A DNA stretch of 64,000 nt from Brassica napus (Eukaryota; Streptophyta; Magnoliopsida; Brassicales; Brassicaceae), in NCBI RefSeq assembly GCF_020379485.1, contig NC_063452.1, positions 42,213,148-42,277,147 of the forward strand, given 5' to 3'. The notes under the pieces were generated by a model, which was not told the DNA's origin, searched no databases, and saw only the letters and a list, made by a program, of their open reading frames with translations. The position numbers and the translations under genes were made by a program. Below are positions 21,057 to 32,500 of this stretch, piece by piece. Positions within the stretch are counted from its first letter, which is position 1, and each line of letters begins with the position of its first letter.

Positions 21057-22372
21057 GGGAAATCTGTTTTTTTAGAGCAAAAAAATGGTAACTATGTCCA
21101 TTTAGACTAAATTATACTACTTTATGTCTTATTAGACTATTTTTTTCCAAAATAGCAGTAATGCCCTTAAAATTGTAATTTTTTAAAAAAGATATATATT
21201 GAGTTCGACAAGGGGGATCGATCGATCCCACTTTACAAGTTATAGTGGATCGATCGATCCCGATCATTATTCAGAACAAAAAAACCCGTGAAATATATAC
21301 TGATCGACCTGGTCCATTTCACTCGATCGGCGAAGGTCGATTTACACAGATCGACCGATCTGTAAGAATAGATCGATCGATCCCGTGCCGAGGAAAGAAT
21401 CCCAAATCGATTTTTTTGGTTTTGTATGATTATATCTGGATTGATTCCCACTTGATTTGAACCGACCAAGCATGATTTCAACTCTTTAAACTCGATTTCT
21501 CTGGGATGAAAGTGAATATTCTCAAATATTCTCAAATATTTGAATTTCTAAAAATAGGAATTTGAATTTCTAAAAATAGGACACGCCTCTTCAAGAATGT
21601 TCCATCGACAACAACCAGTAGCACCCCTTTGAATTTGAATTTCTAAAAATAGGATATTTTTCTCTGGGATGAAAGTGAATATTCTCAAATCGATTTGTCG
21701 CTCTTTTTTGTTCCTTTTTTGTTTTTTTTTTTTAAAAAAAATCGATTTTTAAAAAAATATAAAAGTGAATATTCTCAAATATTTTGTTTCCATATTTTTA
21801 GGAACTGATTTCTTATCCGTAGAATACAACTAATATGTAGAAATCAGTTTCTACAGTTTTTTAGAATTAGAGTAATGTTTAGAATTTGATTTCTACATGT
21901 TTTAGATTTATAGTAAATCTGTAGAAGTCGGTTTCTACATGTTTTAGAATTAGATTAATGTGTAGATTTTGATTTCTAAGAATTTTAGAATGGTAGGTTA
22001 AGCGCGGAATGTGTATTCTACATATTTGTAGAATACTCCTATTTACGTAGATCATGTATTCTAAACATTGTAGATTCAATGAAAAAAGTAGATTTCGTTT
22101 TCTACTTCGTAGAATGTCATTTCTACTTTTTTTAGAACATAATCTGAAATTTATAATTTTAACTTTTTTATAACTGGAAAATATACCATTAAGTTCATAT
22201 AGATATTTTAACAAATGTTACTATTTTTCCAAATTTTTTTTGTTCGTAAAACTATTTATTAAAATTATTTTCATAAATATTAAAGGGTATTATAGGAAAA
22301 TATGACACAAAATATATATTAGTCTAAAGGGACATAGTTACTATTTTTTTACTCTAAAAAAACATTTTTCCC
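21057..22372. mobile_element. Non-autonomous Mutator-like element
   Basis: An exact 9-bp duplication TTAGATTTA flanks it (21048-21056 and 22373-22381). The termini start GGGAAATCTG and, on the other strand, GGGAAAAATG. Inverted similarity extends about 60 bp inward (TTTTTTTAGAG(C/T)AAAAAAATxGTAACTATGTCC). There is no transposase. The interior holds three GATCGATCGATC 12-mers (21216, 21248, 21371), a repeated GAATTTCTAAAAATAGGA motif (21541-21650) and a zone of short degenerate TCTACATGTTTTAGAAT-type repeats (21830-22130). Confidence 0.88.
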
Positions 22373-22446
22373 TTAGATTTAATCATCTCTATATGAGCAT
22401 ACAAATATTGATTTATCTTCTTGAGAGTCAATACTATTTCTTTCAT

Positions 22447-22505
22447 TTCTATACTCTCATCAATCTATCATTGATATACTAAAGTAAGGTAAATTGACTA
22501 GAAAT
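22447..22505 (-). repeat. 59-bp repeat, inverted partner of 20054-20112
   Basis: This is the minus-strand copy of the block at 20054-20112, with one mismatch by eye. It ends 12 bp before the 5' LTR of the copia element. Confidence 0.8.
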
Positions 22506-22517
22506 GCATGTTTGGAC

Positions 22518-22800
22518 TATAAGTCAAACAGAAACTCAAGCCCATCAGAATTCAAATTCGCAAGTCCAAAAATAACCCATTTGTCATTCTTCACCAACAT
22601 AATTTTAACATAATTTCAAACCCATTTGGCTCTTATCCAAAACCATTTTGATCCTCTCTTATATTTATGTACTGTGAACTGTGTAGTCAAAGACCTCAAG
22701 ATTGTTCTAAAGGCTCTTTAAATATCCTTGTAATCGTTTTATGAAAGATAAGTTGAAAGTAATAAAAGTTCAAAAGTTTGTCTTCTTCGTTATACTCACA
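22518..22800 (+). repeat. 5' LTR of the degenerate copia element
   Basis: It is collinear with 27915-28232. It starts TATAAGTC, where the 3' LTR has TGTAAGTC, and ends CTCACA directly before the tRNA-Met-type primer site. Confidence 0.75.
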
Positions 22801-25800
22801 TGGTATTAGAGTCATTCTAACTTTCACATGTGCTTTAATGGAAGATCTTTTAAATCTTGATCATTTCCTGAGCAATGTTCATGTCTTGAGCTATGTCACG
22901 TTGAAACTCAACAAACAATTACTTGGTCTGAAAACTCAGTTCAAATCCTTATTGTCTAGTCTGAAGCTGCTGGGTTTTGTAAATGGAGCTATTGCACCAC
23001 CACCGACGACACACACTATTGTTCTAGAAACCGTAAATGTCGATGAAAAGAACCCTCAGTTGGAGTAGTGGTTTTGTACTGATCACCTAGTGTGCTCATG
23101 AATATTTGGAACTCTGTCCGAGGAAGTATTGGGTTCTGTTCACACACTATTCACCTCCCGCAAAGTCTGAATTTCACTAGCTAACAACTTCAACAAAATC
23201 TTCCTTGCTAGAGAATACTCTTTTCGACAAAGCTTGCATTTGTTAACAAAAAAAATACAAGACTTAGCTGTCTATTGTCGTAGCTGTCTATTGTCGACAC
23301 TTCAAGACAATATGTGATTCTTTAGGTTCTATTACAAACCATTGATGAATCTATGATTTTTTTTGGTTTTCAAAAAGGTCTCAGCAGAATATGATCTCAT
23401 CACCACTACCATTTAAATTTTCCACACAAAGTTCTCGACTCAAACATTTAACGATGTGATCTCTGAAGTTCAAAGGTTTGATGGCAAGCTACAATCATAC
23501 GAGGAAAAGACTACAGTCAAATCTGATATGGCATTCTCTACTAAAAAAAATAGAGTATAATAAAGAGTACAAACCAGCTGGTCCTGCTTATAACCCAATC
23601 TACCGTGGAAGACGTTGTTATGGTTCTTACCGAGGAATAGGAGACTATTCTTGAGGGGGGTCATGGCTTTTCTCAACATCCGACCACTAGCAACACTCAA
23701 GGAGAAAGAGTAACTTGTCAAACATGTGGTAGGACTGGTCATACAACCATCAAATGCTACAACAAATATGAAAATAATTAACTATCACACTATTGAAGAC
23801 TTTTCTTCCTCTATGCGTGTGCCTGATGAAAAGGAATAGTATCCAGACTCATGAGCCACGGCTCACATTACTTCTTCCACGAGCAATCTTTAAGGTGTCC
23901 ATCCATTTGAAGGTAATGATGCTGTCATGGTCCGAGTTGGTTCTTATCTTCCTACCCTATTACACATGTTGGTTCAACCACTATTTCATCTAATCTATGT
24001 ACAAAAATATATGTTATCAGTCTCTAAACTTTGTGAGAATTATCCATGCAGTGTATTTATATGCTAATCATTAATATCTTATTGATCTAATTAAGGAGAA
24101 ACTGGTGTCAAAGGGTCCTCCAAATAATGGATTATATATGTTGAAAAATCGGAAGTTTTCAGTCTATTTCTCAGATCGTCATGTTGCAACATTAAAAGCT
24201 ATATGGCCTCTCAGACTTGGTCACTCCAACTGTAAGGTTCTTCACAACTTAAATCAAGCAAGGAAATTAAGGTCAATATGAGCATATCAGTCCCCATGTA
24301 TGAGTCTTTCTAGATGGAAAAAAGTAGTAGATTACAGTTTTTTTCAGTCTCTTTCTCATGTTTCTCAACCCCTAAAACAGATTCATTGTGATCTATGGTG
24401 ACTTTCTCCCATTATATCCAATAAATGTTTTTAGTCTTATGCAATTTTATGGATGATTATACTCGGTACAAGAGTAAATTAGTTTCAGTCAGATGGATGA
24501 GGATAATTTATAAACAATCTAAAGAATCATTTTCTTATGGAGAATGGTATTAAAATCAAATATATTGCCCTACACACCCAACATAAAGGATTCACAGAGA
24601 GAAAGCAAATACACTTCATTGAGCTTGGTCTCTCCACGAAATATAGATTATACACATGGATTCTAGTTCCTCCCAGTAATGACATGAACATCTTGAGAAG
24701 TATATGGTTGTTTAGTACAAAGCTCAGGCTAGATGGAACTGTTGACAAACTCAAACCTTGGCTAGTCACCAAGGGTTTTGAACAAGAGGTGGGTCTTGAC
24801 TATCTGGAAAACATTCAGTCAAGTTGTTAGAACTGCTACAATTCGATTAATGTTTAATATTTCTACAACTAAGAACTGGCCAATTAAGCAACTTGATGTT
24901 ACAAATACATTTCTTCATGGAGACCTACAATACATATAAATTTTACTGATCAATAGAGGCCATATTATGTCTGCAAGCTCACCAAGGCTACATACTATCT
25001 GAAACAGGTTCCCCGAACATGGGTTGATACATTTAGTAACTTCTTGGTAGATTTGTGTTTGCTTGCAGAAATTCATATCCTTCATTATTCACCTGTCACA
25101 TAAACAACAAAACAATAGTCTTTCGGCATACTACTTACAAGAAGTGATACCTCAATCTTACAAGCTCTGGTTAAGTCTCTATCACAACCTTTATCAATGA
25201 AGGATATGAGATTTCCAAATTACTTTTGGGTATAGAGATGGAGACTCATTAAGGGAGAATTTTTTCTTCAAGGTCGTATACTCATGACATACTATATCAA
25301 GCTGCAATGACTGACTGCAGTCCTCTGCCACAACGCATTAGAACACTTGATCCAAGTCTCTTCATGGAGCCTACTTATTTTTCAGAGTTTGGCTAGTAAG
25401 CTTCAGTATCTCATTATCACCTTACTAAACATCCAATATGCAATCATTTTTGCATGTCAGAAAATGCATTCACCAACTATGTCAAATTTGGGTTACTCAA
25501 AATGCATTCTCCGGTATTTGAAAGGGACGTTGAATCTTGATTTGCATATTAGAAAAGATACTACTCTGTCTATATTGACCAATTGCAACAGCAACTAGAC
25601 ATGCTGTCAAGACACTAGATGGTCTACTACTGATTTGTGTACCTTCATAGGCTATACTGTAATCTCCTAGTTTGCTAAACGCCAATAAACAGTTTCCCAT
25701 TCATCCACCAATACTGAAAACAAAGCGCTGGCATCTACGGCTCACGAGATAACCTAGATGTCACTATTACTTTGTGATTTGGACATTCCTCAACCACATG

Positions 25801-25802
25801 CG

Positions 25803-25992
25803 CAGTGGCGGATCTAGAAATTATTTAAGGTGAGGCAAATTTATCGATAAGTAACACAATAAAGGAAAAATAGTAGGGGCAAATTTATCTTTTAATATGG
25901 GGAAAATAATTATTAGTCTAAGGAAATAACATTAAATTATTTTTTATTGGGGGGAAAATGCCCCCATGCTACCCTACGTGCCTCCGCCACTG
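25803..25992. mobile_element. hAT-type MITE, 190 bp
   Basis: It has perfect 10-bp inverted termini CAGTGGCGGA/TCCGCCACTG. The flanks CACATGCG (25795-25802) and CACATGCC (25993-26000) form an 8-bp duplication with one mismatch. It interrupts the copia RNase H coding region. Confidence 0.88.
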
Positions 25993-26014
25993 CACATGCC
26001 ACTATGCTCTAATG

Positions 26015-27252
26015 TATAGATGTAAATTTGGAACCTGAACCGAAGGCTTGGCCTGTAAAGGACTGCTGCAGGGTGGATTTTGTTTGGCATTTCGTAGACC
26101 CAAAAAGACCGGGCCTCGCGAGTAAGTGTCATGCGGTATTGGGTTTTCGGCGGGATGAGCCTCACTTGGACCCACAGGATAGTAAAGACCCGCTTCACCT
26201 GAAGATTCTTTTACATTTTCACCTGAAAAAACGAGAGAAAGAGAGAGAGCGACGATGTTGATTTGGCTTCGATCTTCACCAATAACCTATGGAGCTCCAG
26301 TGACGGTGGTTCGATGTTCGACGAAGCTTCCGGTCTCTCATGTGTATTTGATCTGAGTCTTCTTTCGGTCATCCCTTCGTATTCGATCTGCAGAAGAGCA
26401 GCTTCAACGACAACTCAGATGAACTTTATCGACTGTTTCTTAACCAACAACCTCCAATGAAGATTCCACTTCAGATGCCGATCTCTAAGATCTTCTTCTT
26501 CTTCTTCTTCTTTTCTTGTATATGTAAGTGTGTATATTAACATTAATTGTTTAGATCTTCTTATGCCGTTCTCCAAGGTCAAGCCATCTTGGACTTGAAG
26601 TCCTGTTTATGGATCTTATATCTTTTTACCAGATGGGTGTAATTCATATGACAATGAGTGACTAAAAAGAGCTTGGCTTGCTTGTAATTATGATTGCTTT
26701 GTATTGCTATAGAAATCTTGATGCCTGGTTGACTTTTATGTTCTGCAGATTTATCTTTGTTCTCGGATTGCAATACTTCAACTTGAATTGTTCTAGTCAC
26801 TTGCATTACACTTTTTGACTATTGTTTGTGGTGATTGGTGAGTTTGAGATACACTTTATGTTTTGCAGATTTGTCTTTTTGTTAGTGGCTTGCATTACCT
26901 TGATTACTTTCACATGAAATAATTGCTCAACTTGATAGAGAATATCAAGGAACTCAAAAACCTTCAAAAACTTTGAAGAGGTATATGGTTCCAAACTCAA
27001 CTTAAGTATATTTTTTTACTGCAATTTTTCAGTTCTATTTAGGACAAGACAAACATATGTTAGTTTGAATGAAGTTACATGCTAAGAATAATTGCTAATG
27101 TTGTCCCGCGGCCCGGCCCGCAAAACCCCATGTTAATTGCAGGGCGGGATTGGGCATGCCCTAACGTAACCGTGGTACAAAAACGGGACAACGCACAGAG
27201 ACCCGCTGCAGAACGTGATGGGCCGGGACGGGCCAATCTGTTTCCATCTCTA
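26015..27252. mobile_element. Non-autonomous hAT-like element, 1.24 kb
   Basis: The ends are TATAGATGTAAATTTGGAAC and, on the other strand, TAGAGATGGAAACAGATTGG, with GC-rich subterminal GGGCCGGG/GGCCCGGCCC tracts. The flanks CTCTAATG (26007-26014) and CTCCTATG (27253-27260) agree at 6 of 8 positions. The copia coding sequence resumes exactly after the right copy, which supports the boundaries. The interior has a (CTT)n run near 26490 and short unassigned frames. Confidence 0.72.
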
Positions 27253-27493
27253 CTCCTATGCTAGGGATCCTATGTGACAATCTCTCAGATGTCTACTTGA
27301 GTACAAACCCTCCCTTACACAAGAGATCTAAACCCTTTGATACTGATTATTATTACATTAGAGAACAAGTAGCTTTGGGTTTGATTGAGACGAAGCACAT
27401 AGCTATAAGTTGCAGCAATCTTTACTGAATCCCTACCAAGAAAGGCTTTAGTTTATTTTGTGACAAATTTTGTGTCGAAGCTTCTCTCATCAC

Positions 27494-27891
27494 CTATGTA
27501 GCACGGGGACGCCTATTTAGGTGCCGTACCGGTACCGGAAACGTTTGGGGGACGGGTACTTCACGGGGACAACACTGGTACGGCTTGGGAACGGTTAGAG
27601 AACATAGCTATGAGTAAGACTAGTTTTCACGGGACTTAATGCTTGTTCAATTGTTTTTTAACTGTCACTGTTATCTTGCTTCTAATTTTAGTTGGCAAAA
27701 TAGACATATAATAGTAAATTATAACTAATTATGTTAGATTCACTATATAAATTTATTTTTTTTATAAATATTTTATATTTTTTACTAGTATATATTTGCT
27801 GTATCCGTACCCATAATTTTTAAATTTTCTCGTTTCCCGTCTCCGCTTTCGTCCCCGTTTCTGTCTCCGTATCCGTCCCGGTGCATCATAG
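27494..27891. mobile_element. hAT-type MITE, 398 bp
   Basis: The 8-bp duplication CTCATCAC is exact (27486-27493 and 27892-27899). The termini read CTATGTAGCACGGGGACG and, from the other end, CTATGATGCACCGGGACG. The subterminal zones carry CCGTACCGGTACCGG-like runs. It is the third insertion in the same copia element and has no coding capacity. Confidence 0.87.
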
Positions 27892-27914
27892 CTCATCACA
27901 AATCTGAGGGGGAA

Positions 27915-28232
27915 TGTAAGTCAAACATAAACTCAAGCCAATCAGAATTCAAATTCGCAAGTCCAAGAGAAGCCCATTTTCAATCTTCACGAACATCTTC
28001 AAGACCTTCTTTTTGAGTTGCAGAAGAGAGGATTGTACTGGAGAGTAGATGGTTCTTATCCATAACCGTTTCGGTCCTCTCTTTTCGTTATGAATTGTCG
28101 AGGCCACTTTCCAGCGATGTAATCAGAGACCTCTAGATTGTTTTACAAACTTTAATATTCTTGTAATCAATTTGTTAAAGATAAATTAAAGGTAATAAAA
28201 GTTCATAAGTCTGTCTTCTTCATTATTCTCAC
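27915..28232 (+). repeat. 3' LTR of the degenerate copia element
   Basis: It starts TGTAAGTCAAAC after the purine tract and ends near ATTCTCAC. It is somewhat longer than the 5' copy, which has lost internal segments. No clear 5-bp target duplication remains. Confidence 0.75.
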
Positions 28233-28558
28233 CAAGCCACTATAAAAAGAACTAAAATATCATTAGGCCTCGTTGAACTCTTCTTGTTTGGTCACTTTGG
28301 AAATATTTTGGTCCACACTAAATTTAAGTCCAAATTTTAGATGTGCTAATAAATTATTTTACATAACGCCATAAAATTAAATATTTTCAAAAATAATATT
28401 CGTATCTAAAAGATGAAAACTGAAAATAATTTAGTTAAATACTACCTTTAAGTGTTGACAAAAGAAAATTTAAGTAAATTAATGTGCCAATACAATTCTA
28501 TATTTATACTATAAAATGATACTTTAGCTAAAAAGTACATTAGTCATTTATGATTAGT
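28233..28558. other. AT-rich spacer
   Basis: No coding or repeat structure was recognised between the copia element and the GGGGGTTATTGG element. Confidence 0.4.
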
Positions 28559-29519
28559 GGGGGTTATTGGTTCTAGTAGTTTAGTGGATTTAGAAATTCT
28601 TTTTGGATTTAGAAATTCTTTTTGGATTTAGAAATCATTGACTAATCCATTGATTCTAAAATCAGACAAACAGTTTCAAAATTAACTATATAGATTTCAA
28701 AATCAAAATAAGTGGATTATTATAAATCAATGAAATGGATATATAAAGTTCTCATTGCGTAATTATGCATCTAGTTCATCATTTTCATGCGATATATATA
28801 TTTTTTCTTCTTCTAAAGTTTCTTAATGTCTAAAAAAATTATGTATTCATGTTTGATGATGTATACACTTGATAAAAAAAACTTATCAAAACACTCACAA
28901 ACACATTGCTTATGTTATTTGAATCACAATAATGATAACTAATTCAGTATTTTTGTATGCGAGACACGTTTCGTTTGCACCTATCAATTTGAAAGTTGAA
29001 GAAGTGTCAATAAATTCTCTCTTCACAAGAGAAAACAACTCGAGAAACAATTCATCATCACTTTTGTAACAACAAGATAAGTAATAACACCAATTTCGTT
29101 TTTATATGTATTATACAATATGTTTGTATGCAAGACATGTACCTAATGCATGTTTTAAAAATGAACAAAAGACGTAATATTAAGGTTCTTATCAACTACG
29201 TTTATTAGGATACACACAAAAAAACAAGGAATTGGAAAAACCCAATAATACAAATCCAGTCAAAATAACAAGGTTTAACTCAATATTTGCTTCTTTGTGT
29301 TTTACTCTTAAAATTATTTATAAATCCACTCAAATCTAAGTTAAAATCAAATCCTCGAAGAAATCATTAATATTGAATAACACATGATTTTAAAATCCAT
29401 TTTTAAATTATAGAACCAATAACAACAGATTTGAAATTGGATTTTAAAATGATAAAACCAATAACACTTGATTTGGCTTGGATTTTAAAATCCATTAAAA
29501 CACTTAAACCAATAACACC

Positions 29520-30935
29520 TGATATCTTGCATATTCACATTGTTTTATCCATTTATTCATGTGCATTTTCATCATATAGATTAGGATTTAGCCATATCTA
29601 GGTTGCATTTTGCATACATATGTCTCTATTAGGTACTGGAGTACCACATGGAGTTCCTGGAGATATTTGGGTACATTTGGAGCTCAAGGGAGGTGATTAG
29701 AGTGATCTTTGCACGAGCACTGCCTGAAGCGACTTCCCGGAGCGACTACATGAAGTCGCTGTGACACACATCTCAGAGCGACTTGACTGGAGCGACACAG
29801 CGAGGTCGCTCGCGCCTCCATCACCCGGAGCGACGTGACCGGAGCGACACAGCGAGGTCGCTCGTGTCTCCATCACCCGGAGCGACGTGACCGGAGCGAC
29901 ACAGCGAGGTTGCTCGCGAAGAGTGACCCAGAGCGACGTCTCGCAGCGACCCCTCCAGGTCGCTCCTGAAGCCTGGAGCGACCTCCCGGAGCGACTACTG
30001 GAGGTCGCTGCGCGCCTTCTGTTTGCTCGAATTCATTTCTACTCAAGGGCCTTTTGGTCATTTCATTATGCACGTTTTTACTTCTGAAAACCTATGTTTT
30101 AAGTATTTTTGTAGGCGACCAAAAAAAATCTCTTTTTCTGAAGAACAACTAGTAAAAACTTCTTTTGATTCAGATTTCATTGCTTTGATCTTGTGTTCTT
30201 GTTGATTTCTTATATATTCCTCTACATGATTAATCTGAAATCCAATATGGGTTTAAGAGGAATCATGGAGATTAGTGAGTAATCACCTTTTGAATTCATG
30301 GGTTAGAGGGATCAAGGGTGATTAGGTTAGTTCTAGGATGTTTTAGTGTAGATCATTCTTGTTCCTTGCTAGTAGAGTATTCATAATGCATCTTCTGAGT
30401 TGGCAACTCAAAAGTTGATCGATAGGCATTTCCCACCCGAAAGGTGTTCGATGAAATGTCTGAGACAACTCTCCTAAGCTTTTAACATACTTTACCAAAG
30501 ACATTTGTTGTTAAAGGTGTTAAGATAGCTAATAGACTTGTTAATAATGATTGCTTTCATATTATTCAACCAAGGACATTTGATGTTTGAAATATGTTAG
30601 CAAATGAACATTCATCTAGACATAGAGTTTGTTTAAGATTGTGTCTAAGCTTAAGGTCGATAGTTTGATTGATCATTTGGCATCCTTAGTTCGATACTTG
30701 ATCACCCAAGGTCTAACCCCTATGCCCATGAGTTCTCTTTTTCTTTAGTCAATAAAATATCATTCTGTAATTGCTTTCCAGTATTAGTAGTAGTTTAAAG
30801 CCCATCTAAATCATTGGTTGCACATAGATTACGTGAGTACTTGCATTCGCTGTGCTTTGATATCCCTCAGAACTGGTTCGACAATCTTTTATACTACAAC
30901 ATTTGTCTTAGGAGCTTTGAAAACTCCTAATATCA
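29520..30935 (+). mobile_element. Solo LTR, 1.4 kb
   Basis: It begins TGATAT and ends ATATCA (TG...CA with a 6-bp inverted terminus). The exact 5-bp duplication ACACC lies at 29515-29519 and 30936-30940. No internal retrotransposon sequence, primer site or second LTR is present, so this is a solo LTR left by unequal recombination. It contains an AGCGAC-rich tandem array. The family is probably Ty3/gypsy by size, but this is inference. Confidence 0.88.
29776..29931. repeat. 52-bp tandem repeat, three units, AGCGAC/GTCGCT-rich
   Basis: Units start at 29776, 29828 and 29880. Each holds GAGCGACxTGACxGGAGCGACACAGCGAGGTCGCTCG-like sequence, in which GCGAC and GTCGC face each other. Related single GAGCGAC motifs extend from 29720 to 30015. 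The GC content stands out sharply from the surrounding DNA. Confidence 0.9.
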
Positions 30936-31064
30936 ACACCCTATTTTCTATTTTCATATTATAGATTATACATTTTTAAAGTCTTTTTTTCTTTCAAAGT
31001 TGGGGTGACGTCTATTTCTTTTTCACAATTATCATATATCACTATATCTACGCAAAATTAAACG

Positions 31065-31345
31065 CATGTTATTTATCTCCAGCAAAATTTGAAGTTTCAA
31101 TCCACTTTTCGCCCAATATGAAAATTTGAATTCTATTTCTATATATATTCGAAGTTCAAAACTGAGATACACACAGATATAAGTAAATTCGGTTTACCAA
31201 TAAACTTTAAACTAATTTTGCTCAATCAAATACAAAACTAAACCAAAATTATCCTATCTAAACACGATTAAAACACAATTATTCACAAACTACAACCAAG
31301 AAAGGAAAAACGAATGACCATTTGTTAGTGCTCTAGGTCGAGAAG
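31065..31345 (+). repeat. Left arm of a long inverted repeat around the CACTA element
   Basis: Blocks such as AATTCTATTTCT, CGGTTTACCA, AATCAAAT and CACAAACTACAACCAA recur in the same order, inverted, at 36770-37035. The similarity is diverged but collinear over some 250 bp, including CGCCCAATATGAAAATTTG against ACCCAACGTAAAAATTTA. Confidence 0.68.
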
Positions 31346-31378
31346 CTGATAATGAAATCTATCCACTACAAGAAAACA

Positions 31379-31835
31379 TAATCTTAACGAGGGCGGTTTT
31401 CCTCGTTATTTCGTCGTAAAAGAGGCTTTACGACGAATTAGCGAGGAAACGCGTTTGCTCGTTACACGTCCGTCGTAACACATATTTCCTCGCTAATTCG
31501 TCGTAATTTAGCGAGGAATATATTTCGTCGTAAAGACGAAGTAGAACGATTCGTCGTAAAGACGTCGCTACAATTCCTCGTAAGGACGTCGCTACAATTC
31601 CTCGTAAATAACTCGAAAAAGTTCCTCGTAATCTACACGTAAATACCTTGAAAGATTTTCCTCGCAAAATACACGTAACAACCACGAAATGATTTCCTCG
31701 TAAAATAGTCGTAAACATTTCCTCGTTATTTCCTCGTAAATAATTCCTCGTAAAATACTCGTAAACTGTTCCTCGTCATTTCCTCGTAAGATTTCCACGT
31801 AAAGAGGTCGTACTTTAGCTACGAATTTACTTCGT
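31379..31835. repeat. Left subterminal repeats of the CACTA element
   Basis: Many copies of TTCCTCGTAA or its relatives (TTCCTCGTTA, TTCGTCGTAA) occur in both orientations at short irregular spacing. This is the usual transposase-binding architecture of CACTA ends. Confidence 0.88.
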
Positions 31836-31992
31836 TTTTATTATTTTACAGAATTTTAAAATATAATTAAAAAATAATTAAAATTATTTAATTTAATAAT
31901 AAATTAAAATTCAAAATAAAAATAAATTCATATGAAAATATTTTATAAATAAATAAGTTTTGAATTTATATAATACAACAACAAAAAAAAAA

Positions 31993-32155
31993 CTAAGGGT
32001 CGTTCATCGCCCGGTAGAATTCATCACTCCTCCTCGTAACATCCGCCTCGTTATGTACGTCGTCGGATGACTCGCCATGAATGGGATGTTGTTGTCGCAT
32101 GTTCCTCAACATGGACTCCCATTCCGGATTTGTGGCCGCAATAACGTCCAAGAAG
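31993..32155 (-). pseudogene. C-terminal relic of the second (TnpA-like) CACTA gene
   Basis: The minus strand encodes IAATNPEWESMLRNMRQQ followed by an acidic tail and a stop at 31993. NPEW near the C-terminus is typical of the plant En/Spm-associated protein that accompanies TnpD. Everything upstream is replaced by the CCCGAAA/CCCAAA minisatellite, so only the last exon part survives. The assignment is by motif and position. Confidence 0.5.
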
Positions 32156-32500
32156 CCCTCGAACCCGAAACCCCAAACCCGAAACCCCAAACCCGAAACC
32201 CCAAACCCGAAACCCGAAACCCCAAACCCCAAACCCGAAACCCCAAACCCCAAACCCGAAACCCCAAACCCGAAACCCGAAACCCGAAACCCAAACCCCC
32301 ATCTTTAATTTTCTACTTCATATATTCCAAACCCCCATCTTTAATTTTCTACTTCATATATTCCAAACCCCCATCTTTAATTTTCTACTTCATATATCCC
32401 TAGAACCCCAAACCCCGAAACCCGAAAGCCCAAACCCGAAACCCAAAACCCAAAACCCGAAACCCGAAACCAAAAACCCGAAACCCCATATTCCTTATTT
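32156..32500. repeat. CCCGAAA/CCCAAAC minisatellite inside the CACTA element
   Basis: A heptamer-based array (AACCCGAAACCCCAA and variants) runs at 32158-32299 and again at 32402-32488. It yields artificial repetitive frames on both strands. The unit resembles the telomere heptamer CCCTAAA with changed bases. Confidence 0.9.
32301..32400. repeat. 36-bp tandem repeat, about 2.8 units
   Basis: Units begin with ATCTTTAATTTTCTACTTCA at 32301, 32337 and 32373 and are nearly identical. A partial relative occurs at 32493-32530. The array splits the CCCGAAA minisatellite. Confidence 0.92.

Larger units (their letters stand above)
22838..27480 (+). pseudogene. Copia gag-pol remnant
   Basis: Domains appear in order. 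A gag start at 22838 (KTQFKSLLSSLKLLGFVNGA) is followed by zinc knuckle CQTCGRTGHTTIKC (about 23719-23760) and the protease neighbourhood ATAHIT with a stop just before it (about 23850). Then come a GAG-pre-integrase block with LRLGHSN (about 24110-24270), reverse transcriptase fragments KPWLVTKGFEQEVGLDYLE and LDVTNTFLHGDLQ (24750-24930), and an RNase H region that resumes at 27260 with DTDYYYIREQVALGLIETKHI after two nested insertions. Many stops and frameshifts make it certainly dead. The integrase core is largely unrecognisable. Confidence 0.8.
22518..28232 (+). mobile_element. Degenerate Ty1/copia retrotransposon with three nested hAT-type insertions
   Basis: Two related direct repeats bound the element: 22518-22800 and 27915-28232, both containing AAGTCAAACAxAAACTCAAGCC and ending near CTTCNTTATxCTCAC. 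A primer-binding site TGGTATTAGAGTC (22801) follows the first LTR. A purine tract CTGAGGGGGAA (27904-27914) precedes the second. The coding region is littered with stops and frameshifts. Insertions at 25803-25992, 26015-27252 and 27494-27891 each interrupt recognisable copia coding sequence and are flanked by 8-bp duplications. Confidence 0.85.
28559..30941. mobile_element. TIR element (GGGGGTTATTGG ends) split by a solo LTR
   Basis: The left end GGGGGTTATTGGTTCTAGTA pairs with the right end read on the other strand, GGGTGTTATTGGTTTAAGTG. The last few bases of the right end lie beyond the inserted solo LTR (30936-30941). Further internal copies of CCAATAACA/TGTTATTGG (about 29410-29470) show subterminal repetition. 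Without the LTR the element is about 0.96 kb. No coding capacity, and the TSD is unclear, so the superfamily is not assigned. Confidence 0.65.

Noticed and set aside
26028..26460. Host exon captured by the hAT-like element
   Set aside because: Two short frames exist, but no domain or splice logic supports a captured gene; the first lies in the terminal region.
32051..32403. Repetitive open frames of NPKPQT and GFGVSG type on both strands
   Set aside because: They are translations of the CCCGAAA/CCCAAA minisatellite, open in several frames because the unit lacks stops; no gene structure surrounds them.
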